A DNA stretch of 64,000 bases from Trileptium ribeirensis. Lineage: Eukaryota > Nematoda > Enoplea > Enoplida > Thoracostomopsidae. Shown one piece after another: positions 54,990 through 64,000 of the stretch; within the stretch, counting starts at the first letter, position 1; each line of letters starts with the position of its first letter. The notes beneath the pieces are model-generated. The model saw only the letters and a program-made list of their open reading frames with translations. It was not told the DNA's origin and searched no databases. The position numbers and the translations under genes are program-made. The stretch is taken from positions 47,921-111,920 of the forward strand of contig JASANE010020378.1 in assembly GCA_030248225.1 (NCBI GenBank), read 5' to 3'.

Positions 54990-57770
54990 AAAGCTTAGTT
55001 TTCTGAAAAACCTATATTGATTTTTTAAATATCAAGGCTTTTAATACTTCACCGTCCCCCAAGTAGGTTTTGCATGCCTTTTAAGGCATTGTTAAGCCTT
55101 TGTCAAAAATGACCAAGAATTCTTAAATTTGACCAGAATTTCTTACAAATGACCAATAAATTTACCAGTACAAATTTAAAAAATCCTGGGTAAGTATAAA
55201 AAGCTTGTAAATGACTGGTCATAGCAGTCAGGCTGGGTCTTGGATTTGTACTTTTGTCAGACTCTACATATTATTTGGTGTAATGTAAAACTTTGATTTA
55301 GTTTTTAATGCCTGCAGTTAGGAATTGTTGGTTATAATTTTTTATTAAATGCATTTAGTATGGATCCAATTTTTAGTCTTGGACGTTGTCGTTAATCTTC
55401 CCTTCAAAAACGGCGGCCAACCTGCGATGCGAAACTACGGCATATTCTACTACGCCATTTGACGCATTTTAAGTCAACAACACAAAAAATTTACATTCTT
55501 CTTTCGCTAAATTTCATCTTCTGATCCTGTTGACACAATTTCCAGATTAGTTTTAAGACGAGTTTTAATTAGTTTATTACGTATATATACAGGACCTATT
55601 AGCAATGCAAAACTATTCAATAATATGTAGCTATTGTTGACTGATGTGATGTCAGTATCGTAATTCAGGTGCTAGACGCTCGAAACTTTCACTAGGCACC
55701 TGTATTTAAATAAGGTTGACTTTAGGTAGTTTTGGACAAATAATGTTTATTTTTTAACTAAAAATCATGCTTAGTGTCGGGCGTTGTATCGAACCGCAAT
55801 TCGAAAATGTAGAAACGTTATGCGACACAATGGGTAAATTTCCATACGATATTAGACGTGTTCAGCATTGTAGTAAAATTATTTCTTAAAAATAATGTAC
55901 AGATTGTAAGGTTCGTATATGTATTAAACATAAGTATTACACATCATATGTAAGGCATATATTATACACTAGTGCAACATACGAAACATATCGTTTTGTA
56001 TTGCCATGAAAACATTTCAATATAAATTTTCTGATAATTCAATTCAGTTGACGACGAATTTACGGTCGAATGGTTTGATGGCTGCTGTATATCATACTTT
56101 ATGTCGGCTCCATTCTTAGTACAACTATGCCGCACAGCAGGAGGCAACAATATTTTTTCATAGAAAGCCCCCTTCGTGGAGCCTGAAATATTGCGTTATA
56201 TAAACCACTTACACTACAAGCTGCTGGGATAGCTTTTTCATAAAAACACAAAACTCAAACTCTCTTCATGAGCTTCACCCAAAAATGTTTTCACTACAAT
56301 TAAGTGTAAATGATTTCTACCACTCACTGCTATTTATCCGTGATTTCATTTGTCTGCACTGCAGTACGATGTGCAGAAGTACCGATTCTATGTAGACATG
56401 TCTCTGCGATTTCTGCAATATACATCTTTTTGTTTGCATAATCACGTGAGCACCAAATAAAAGAAACAAATATTTATTAAGAACAAAATCTTCATTAGGA
56501 TTATAATTATTAGCAGTATAAAATATTTATTTATACATGTCTGTATGCGCTGCGCTGCACCGATTCATGATAGATTTGTTTCTTACAATTGTCTGCTTTA
56601 TTAGAAAAATATTGTTATTCAAAATACAAATATACATCCAAATTTACAATATATAAAATTCAATTACACCAGGTTTCTTTCAAAAATTGGACTGGTCAAA
56701 ATTTAGTTTTTTATAAGAAACGCTGGTACAATTTAAACATCTTTGGTCATTTTTAACAAGATGATTAACAGTCCAGCTAAACGCATGTACCATGCCCTCG
56801 AAGGTCGCTGAAGTCTTTATGTGTTATTGAGACCTAGGTTTATGTTGGTATGCTGTTACCGAATATTGGTTATTTTATGGTATTTATAAGAAATGTCAAA
56901 CATAGTTTTTAACCGAAAGCACGGTTCTGCGTAGTGGTGCAGTTACTATTGCCCGATGTGTCAATGATGGCAAAAATTACAGGCCATTCATTTTTAATTT
57001 TTTAGTGGATAAAGTCTGCAACAATAGCCAAACTTAACATTAACTTGGCTTCCTACGATATCTTTGCTCTTCTTTCAGATGAGCATTTTTCATAACACCG
57101 AAATTTCTTTTTAATAGCAACATTTTAAAATATTTATTTGTTACTCAGCCAATTCAACTACGAACATTTCAATACTTTCTTAAATTCGGTTTATGCGATT
57201 AGTTTTGTAGCGGAAATAAGCTGATACATTTCTGCTAAACATTATTTCTTACTGAACTTTTCTTACCCCTTGGATTTCTACAAAAAAACTTATCAGATGT
57301 AACGGTAATATGCCAATTTTTATTATCTACAAAAATCCCCATATTTAACAGCAATATGGAGGTTATTAGAAAGCAACATGGAGGTTATTAGAAAGCGGTT
57401 GAAAAATGTGTAAGAAATTTGCGGAGCAGCCACAGCTGAATCATTTCTATACAGAATTAAATTGTTTAGGTACACAGAGACGGCTTTAGCATAAGTTTAC
57501 AATCAGTTGTATATCGTCTATTTTCAAATGCTCAATTTTTTACGATAACATATTGCACTCTGTTCCTGGCCCTTGTTTTGTACCAGTCTTGTGATAACAA
57601 GAATATGTTGAGAGCTAAACGTCCTTTGTTCCAGAGATAATACAAGATATCTGACCTAATATTTACTTAGACAACAAAGTTCGACTAAAACACACTTGGA
57701 TCAATTGACAACTACATTAGTTAACTTAAAGTTGTTCTGAGTAATTGTTTACTAAAAGACATAAATATAT
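54990..57770. other. No gene recognised
   Basis: AT-rich throughout. It includes a small tandem duplication at 57352-57395. The tract 55085-55165 repeats AATGACCAA/TTTGACCAG at loose intervals. Confidence 0.5.
57352..57395. repeat. Two tandem 22-bp units
   Basis: CAATATGGAGGTTATTAGAA plus AG is followed directly by CAACATGGAGGTTATTAGAA plus AG. Confidence 0.88.
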
Positions 57771-57774
57771 ACAA

Positions 57775-58047
57775 CTAAGCAATGTAAAGAAATCGGATGA
57801 TTTGATTCGGTTTTAAAGCAGTTCTTCCACGTCTTTTATATGCGCTTTGTTTCCATGACGGATAATTCATATCAACTTTAAGATATTTCGACGGTAATGT
57901 GAATAGCTTTTTCGTAATTTGCCGCGGCCCATTATGTTGAAGAAGCCAAGCTGAACTGTATCCCATGTAACCAGGCATCGCTAATCGAGTTTGGCTAAGC
58001 ATAAGTATCGCTACAATTGATAAGTGCATTAACGTAACAGTCGGCAT
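57775..58047 (-). CDS. Putative secreted, cysteine-free basic peptide precursor, 90 aa
   Basis: A single-exon frame from ATG (58047-58045) to TAG, with an in-frame TAA 15-18 bases upstream of the ATG. Residues 1-23 read as a classical signal peptide (MPTVTLMHLSIVAILMLSQT then RLA). The remaining 67 residues have no cysteine, are basic, and contain KK at 46-47 and KRR at 71-73, sites where proprotein convertases cut. Predicted segments would be about 22 and 23 residues plus a 17-residue tail ending in IIRFLYIA. The layout is that of a neuropeptide-like precursor. No known peptide is recognised and no amidation glycine precedes the basic sites. Confidence 0.55.
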   Translation of the reverse strand: MPTVTLMHLSIVAILMLSQTRLAMPGYMGYSSAWLLQHNGPRQITKKLFTLPSKYLKVDMNYPSWKQSAYKRRGRTALKPNQIIRFLYIA

Positions 58048-58329
58048 AACGGAGTAAAGATGTTAAATATAAATTTATGTTAATACATAAAATTGATAAG
58101 TACAATGCATATGATAATAAAAAAATTATTTAACAGTTACAGCTTAAATACAAAACGTTTAATACCGAAGTAAGAACAATTTTGTCTCTACATGTTGCAT
58201 ACTGTTTTCTGTATCACATAACAATGTGCACGCATATCAATGCAATTGGAAGACCTAGCCAAACTTGAGTGCTTAAATAAGCGTCAAACTAAGCCAATGT
58301 TGTACAAGGTAATCAGCTCTTAAGAAGGT

Positions 58330-58520
58330 GATAGTTCCCGAGCGACAGAGATGGGTGGTGCGGCAGGAGCTGTCCAGCGGGTAGTAGACATCCAAATTGT
58401 CCATAATTTGCTAAAATGTGCTAAAATGTGCCTAATGATTTGCTCATTGTCGCTGAAATTTTCCTCGCCCGCCGTCGACCAGGCGAAGAAGGGGGTAGAC
58501 GAATGTGCCACGGTGGGGTC
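58330..58520. repeat. Composite GC-rich/A-rich repeat (reverse orientation)
   Basis: AAATTGTCCATAATTTGC, TAAAATGTGC, TAAAATGTGCC units stand between GC-rich flanks (GGTGCGGCAGGAGCTGTCC; CCTCGCCCGCCGTCGACC). Same architecture as 53930-54190. Confidence 0.45.
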
Positions 58521-58779
58521 ACACTCTTAAGGGAGCAGCCGCCGCTATACCCTATCGATAATTATGAACTAAACCTAAACTTGAAGCCACCGAAAACCGG
58601 CACTTGTTATTTGTTTTTCTTTTTAATATAACGTAATATTAATCTGGTAGTATGGATAATTGGAAAAATGGTAAGTAGACAAAATGATAAATTTGGGGAA
58701 ATTAACACTTAGTCGCAAGCAGTGTACACACCGTTAAACGATTTGTTTTTCATTCTTCTGCAGTGGCGTCCAGAATGAT

Positions 58780-58930
58780 TTATAATGGAGCGTGTACATG
58801 CTGGCTACCCGCCTGCAACATGGCCGCGATCGCTTGCGGTTGCATGTGAGCGAGTGCTCGCTCGCGAGTACACGACCGAATTCTGCATGCAGTTAGCTCG
58901 CTCGTATTCACGAGTCTTGCATGTTGCGTC
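58780..58930. repeat. GC-rich palindromic cluster (GAGCGAG/CTCGCTC)
   Basis: GTGAGCGAGTGCTCGCTCGCGAGTAC is a near-palindrome, and TAGCTCGCTCGTATTCACGAG follows. Outer arms CCTGCAACATG (58811-58821) and CATGTTGCG (58919-58927) can also pair, so the whole segment is a nested hairpin of about 115 bp, probably a MITE or foldback. Confidence 0.6.
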
Positions 58931-59829
58931 CTGTTTACACTGGAAATAACCGTATTATAATAATGGGTATAAAAGTATTATAACAATCATACGCAATGGC
59001 ACAAACAAAATCGGGTTATAGTATGGTCCAGCTGTTATTTAAAGGTTGTATATAATTAATACGATGGAAATAGAATTATTGTAAGCGAGTGCAGTTCATA
59101 CATGTCGGGAGTTGGGTAGCCGGGTCCTCGGGATAGGGGCGGGTGCCTCGGCATTGAGACTCTCGGATCGAATTAATTCTTCGACAAAAATGTTTGAAAT
59201 CGGGCACAACAAACTACATTGTTATAAACTACATTTATTCTAAAAGTTTCGTTACAAATAGTTTAGTCCGAAATAAGGTTGCTATTAGTACCGGAATGTA
59301 CAAACATTTTGACATAAATGAAGGGTTCGTTCAACTTTGTAAAATTGTTGTAACTTCTCAAAATGTTCATGAATTAATTGAAGTTAAAATTTCGCAGCGC
59401 GGAAAATACAGTGCTACTTATATTACAGAACAACTAACGGTTGATTGCTTCTCCAGCATAATTGCACTGAAATAGTGTAACAACTACGTGCAGTATAGTG
59501 TTGCAATGTTTGCACAAAATAAGAATAGAACTAACGATGTTGATTCGGCTTAAATGTAATACAACAAAACGTTCTCTTTTTTGATTTCTCAAAAATACCA
59601 CCTATAGCTGTTGGTGTCAAAAAGACTCATGTTTGTTTCCCATAAGTGTCGCAACTAGGCAGTAAACAATATTATGCAAACAGCAAATTACCAATTAATT
59701 GCAAACGCGTTTTCACATATATGACAACTAGATTATGAAAAGGTATCCATAAGCCATGCTGGGAAAGCAAATGAAGGCATTTATTTAAGGAATGGGTTAT
59801 CAATTCGTTCGAAAAATCCATCAATTTGC

Positions 59830-60215
59830 CCGCATGTTCTAGGCCAACTCGAATGTTTGAGACGTGCAAAGTAAGATATTTTCGAAGCTAAGTAAAACAA
59901 TTACGCACCTGTAGCGGAGATCTGTAGCTTATAATAGCCTATACCTAAGGGGAGCTTCGGAATCATAGTAACAGGTATATTATTGTCACAACCAACGAAA
60001 CAAAGAGTTAACTTTTGCGATCTACAATCATCAAGATCAGGTTGTTCACGTCTTCTGTGCCAGTTCGAATGTTTGATACGTGTGAAGCAGGAGCTTTTTG
60101 AGGGCTAAGTAAAAATTACGGTTTAGCAGAGCCATTTAGTTTATGATGGGCTGCACCAAAGGGATACCTCACGATCATAGCAAATAATTATTTTCACAGC
60201 CAAACAAAGAGATAT
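59830..60215. repeat. Tandem duplication of ~215 bp
   Basis: Copy 1 (59840-60015) and copy 2 (60058-60215) share AACTCGAATGTTTGAGACGTG / AGTTCGAATGTTTGATACGTG, GCTAAGTAAAA..TTACG, TTTATGAT/CTTATAAT, ATCATAGTAACA / ATCATAGCAAAT and ACAACCAACGAAACAAAGAG / ACAGCCAAACAAAGAG. A weaker third copy may begin near 60395. Confidence 0.75.
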
Positions 60216-61519
60216 TGACTGGAGGGTTGCACAGTTTAGTTTAAAAACAATTAGTCATCAATTTGTCAACTGCTTCTACTTTAGTATGTATCTTTGATAT
60301 TTATAATATAGGAGTATATTTGGGTCTAGTTAAAGTTAAAAATTAAAATTAAAAATGGCACTACAAGCGACAAATACATTATGATAGGCTAGAAGTAAAG
60401 AGAATCCATCGATTATGAATCAAGTTGGGTGCACATTTTCCAAGAGCTAAGTTAATTGTTTAATCGCTGACATTTTTATGAGTATGACCTTGTATGGAAA
60501 AACCACCAGAAGCTTATTACGGTTGGTGCAGTGAACGAAAAAATATAAGAAGCACTCCACCGAAAGTCAACAATGAGCGGAACCCAACACAATATTTACT
60601 GTATTAACAAAAAATGCTAAAATAACAAAGCGTTAAACGATAAATGAGGACTATGCAACATCAAATGCAATTTACGTGCTGCTGACATAGCAGACTTTAA
60701 ATTGACTAATTATAAGCCTAATTAGCAAACAGTTTAATGTCACATTAATATACACCATTTGAGAGTTTGAAATTCAGTCATAGCTCGACACATTAATCTC
60801 ATAACAAGCCTATGTTTGAGGACCGGAGATTTTTAAAAATCATTTCAATTTAATTACTAGTGTAGCAATCAATATAGCAGGCCATGATAGATCCACAAAA
60901 TTATTTTCAAAAATTTAAAATAACAGATTTTGCGAAATTATTCATTATATAGCGTTCCTGGCAAAATGTTATGTTCTTGCCCATTTTATATTTTGAAATT
61001 ACCAGAATTTCCTCAACTTTAAATAATATCCTATCCTAATAATTTAAAGTTCGTTTTCAATTTCACAAATACTGATAGCATTGCCTGAGCAAAGTTTGCT
61101 TTACTTTAGTGGCTTGAACTACAGATTATTGTTGCGTTAACACTTAATTTCTATATGATCATCCATCTTCTGCATCAAATGGGCATAAAGTATGCTTCAT
61201 TTTCGTTGTCGATTGGCAGAGCTTCCACCATTTAAGAAAGTTTATAAGCTTAACTCTTATTGCGAGTAATTAATACGCAGTCATTATGAAAGATGTATTG
61301 AAACGTACGTAAAGGGCTTAGAGTTAAATATGTATATATTCCGAGAAGCTATGCGTGTTTATTTTTATGTAATAAGATTCTCACACCATGTTATAAACGC
61401 ACGAACAGTGTTTGAATATTTTTTACAAAATTCGGAATTGCTGAGTTTAAAGGATAATAATACAGTGTTTCACTAACGATTAAGTTTGTCCTGCGTACGC
61501 GTTGTTGATCGCTTTTTTG

Positions 61520-61690
61520 TCAGGTTCCTTAAGGAACTGAGCAAAAGCTCTCAGATAGCGTAGTCGCTAGCGTACGAAGCTGGCATCAAAATAATAATTT
61601 AGGTTCAATCCGTCGCTGCGGAAAATCTTTGTTTGAGTCTGAGTATGTAATACACATTAGCTTAAGATGGAAAGGGTTAATCAAAATTAA
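61520..61690 (+). repeat. tRNA-like SINE, copy 1
   Basis: It contains an A-box-like TAGCGTAGTCGC (61556-61567) and a strong B-box GGTTCAATCCG (61602-61612), 46 bp apart, as in internal RNA polymerase III promoters. The head GGTTCCTTAAGGAACTGAGC and the tail TAATACACATTAGCTTAAGA are shared with copy 2 at 61818-61985. The anticodon arm cannot be folded convincingly, so it is tRNA-derived rather than a tRNA gene. Confidence 0.62.
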
Positions 61691-61817
61691 GCCTATAGCT
61701 CTATTAAGGCTTTATCTCTTTGACTGACACATCTGTCAATTCGCACGCTGCAATGCGATACACCAACCGATTTTCGCGCGCTTCGTGCTTTTGCGCTTGA
61801 CTTGTTGTTCCCATGCT

Positions 61818-61985
61818 CTGTGAGGTTCCTTACCGCTCCCAGCATTACTCCTCAGATATCGTAATGGCTATCATACGGGGTTCAGGTACGCACCAAAACG
61901 ATCCTGGTTCAGTCCGCCGCTGCTGCAAAAATATGTTTAAAACGGTACGTAATACGCATTAGTTTAAGAAGGTTAAATTGATTCA
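61818..61985 (+). repeat. tRNA-like SINE, copy 2
   Basis: It shares GAGGTTCCTTA, CTCAGATATCGTAATGGCTA, a B-box GGTTCAGTCCG (61906-61916), CCGCTGCTGC and the tail TAATACGCATTAGTTTAAGA with copy 1, same orientation, about 300 bp apart. The even spacing suggests either a tandem duplication or two insertions into the same area. Confidence 0.6.
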
Positions 61986-61989
61986 TTAG

Positions 61990-64000
61990 TTAAGAGTTAA
62001 ATTGATCGAACTAGAATCAAAAATAAATTCTTTTGAACCAAGAGAAAGTATATATCTTTCGTAAAATCCCTTTACCTACGTCTATATTCCTCTTTGACTA
62101 TCGAAAAAGAGACGAAATGTTAACGGTGCTGTTAATTATTTCTTTTATTAATTACACTATTGACTGCTTCCAAATGATAATCAATAAATCACACACCCAG
62201 AGGTTTTAGTGTTATCATGTCTGAAAACTTGGCATCTAGAAGTAATTATCAAAACTTCTAAAAGCACGCTCTCGCATTTTGATCTCAAATGAATATTTAT
62301 TAATGCGATATATTGTAATCAAATGTGGCGCTGCATGAGTGTCATTTGAGATAAATCCCATGGCTACACCAATCTCTTCATATAAACATATATCAATAGA
62401 TAAGAGATAGACAAAACATTATTAGTCTACTTAGCTCGAACCGGTTGACGCATAGACAAGACGCTGACATATGACATGAAATGAAGATAATAGCAGGAAA
62501 AACCCTTCCTAAACAGTAACTGGAGTTACCATTGGTGCGTAAATAGCTTGGAAATTCCGTGTTGTCAATAAATCAACTAGCAAAAATATAAGCCTTGGAA
62601 GCATCACAAATACATGTTATAGTGCCAATACATGTTATGCTAAGTTAAGCTAAAACAAATCTATGTAAAATGGGTTTCGTATTAAAATTATATGGAGAGT
62701 AGAACCATACTTTCCAAAGGCCCGAGTGCTTAGTGATACATAGTTCCGACGAGATGTACTACGGGAAGGGGGTGCTCTAGAGGGTAACCAATAATTTTCC
62801 CCGCTGCACGAATTTTTTCTCATAATCTTCGTTTTCTCTAATTATTCCTCATAATCATATAATTTCTCTTGATAATTTTGTAATTGTGCTCATAATTGCT
62901 AAAACGTTCTGCGCGCGAGAGGGGATGTCTTTGGTGCGTGGGCCTCAGAGAAAGAGTAAACATAGTTTACAGTCGATCCTGCACATGGGCGTCATTTTCA
63001 GCCGCTATAAGATTCTGTGGGTAAATACGTGTTTTTTTCACTACACTATAGTGTTTTAGCGTTGGGGACTGTGGTAATGTAACATTCTTCTTAAAAGATG
63101 ATGGTACATAACAGTTGATCCAAATTGGAACAAAATAAATAACAATGAGTATAAAATTGACCACGCATAGTGTCTTAAGTCGTTATTATAGCATTTTAGG
63201 AGATATGCCTAAGTATGTGCATGAATTACTATTCGTAATAAAAGATTTGTTGCGGAAAAGTAAACATTGCATGAAATTTAAGTGATGTTCAAGGAATGGT
63301 GACTGCAATTTCATTTATAATTTATTTCCAGCTTTAATAAAATAAAAAGCCGTTAAGTGTATAATGGCCAAACTGTACGTGAAAATGTTTCCTTAATCTT
63401 CTATTAAACTGTTTATTGTGGCGTTCTAAACTAATAGCCGCAAATAGAACCATTTGGGCCTTCCAACTAATGCAGCCACAAATAAATTCAGTGTTTCCAA
63501 ATGATATATTTGGACATTTTCACAGATGCTTCATCAATACCATTTGATTTTAAACCTTTGACTTGTGGGGCAATAAGTACATTTCTGAAAATTCCCCATA
63601 TTGTTTGTTCTAAACTTAGGAGATAACAGCTGAAAACGACGCAAAACACAAAGTAGGAGCTTTTGGTCCTTAAAGCATATCTTATTGACTTCAAAGGTCC
63701 TTACATTACTACATATATGCTTACTCAGGAAGGGTCATCGGGGTCAGCGGCGGGGGGGGGTTGTTGCTAGACCTGGGCCATTGGAGAGATGTGAAGGGTT
63801 GGGACCTCAGGGGTAGTAGCCTCTCTGGCCACTGCTTCGGCATATAGGAATTAGTAGTTTTTATTCAAGTATATCAAGTCGCCCTATGTTTCCACCTGAT
63901 GATACAAATACATGTTCGAAGACTGAAAAGTCGAGCTCAGTTCCCAAACTTTTCGGCCGATACTAAGTCTAGATAGTTAACTGAAGCCACAAGTTTTGCC
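61990..64000. other. AT-rich end of the window, no gene recognised
   Basis: A composite repeat lies at 62745-62930 (reverse orientation: CTCATAATCTTCG, TTCTCTAATTATTCC, TCATAATTGC units beside CGCGCGAGAGGGG). A G-run of nine with flanking GGG/GGGG groups occurs at 63731-63760. Small minus-strand frames (62967-63164, 63488-63694) lack ATG or a domain. Confidence 0.45.

Noticed and set aside
59194..59475. 93-codon + frame
   Set aside because: The only ATG lies well inside, composition follows the AT-rich background, no domain.
61520..61620. Functional tRNA gene
   Set aside because: A- and B-box-like motifs are present but the acceptor and anticodon stems do not pair.
62967..63164. Minus-strand frame with a signal-like start (FILIVIYFVP)
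   Set aside because: No ATG in frame and an upstream stop nearby; would need an unsupported upstream exon.

Overview
The window is AT-rich eukaryotic DNA from an animal, probably an invertebrate. It holds one split gene with GT..AG introns of about 0.9 to 3.7 kb, and the rest is mostly decayed mobile DNA. The repertoire (hAT, a jockey/R1-like LINE with RNase H, a Penelope-like relic, MITEs, tRNA-like repeats) fits an invertebrate metazoan, but I cannot place the phylum.

About 1-25 kb: a WRAP53 (TCAB1/WDR79) orthologue on the + strand. I reconstructed ten coding exons by hand from 3864 to the stop codon at 24861-24863. Reading frame and intron phase carry cleanly across all nine introns (phases 2,0,2,0,1,1,0,2,2). 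The predicted WD40 protein is about 406 residues as far as seen. The poorly conserved N-terminal exon or exons were not found; they may lie before 3864 or before the window. Its introns and upstream flank carry a hAT element with an 8-bp target duplication, a decayed LINE, a 370-bp foldback element, several MITEs, and in intron 9 an antisense relic of a protein-primed family B DNA polymerase of the Polinton/adintovirus/bidnavirus type.

About 25-36 kb: a patchwork of coding-like but broken tracts, including a Penelope-like relic (32.5-33.1 kb), a possible minus-strand exon with a transmembrane segment and a good splice donor (30.3-30.6 kb), a local duplication (30.5-30.9 kb), and a 20-bp minisatellite (35.6 kb) that encodes the same 20-residue peptide repeat in staggered frames.

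About 36-64 kb: low gene density. Two small single-exon reading frames look like secreted, cysteine-free basic peptide precursors (50229-50552 + and 57775-58047 -). The rest is tandem duplications, a palindromic short-repeat array (52.9-53.6 kb), a dispersed GC-rich/A-rich composite repeat, and two neighbouring tRNA-like SINE copies (61.5-62.0 kb).

Nothing in the window works as an operon. WRAP53 is the only gene whose function can be named with confidence. All reading was by eye, without database searches.
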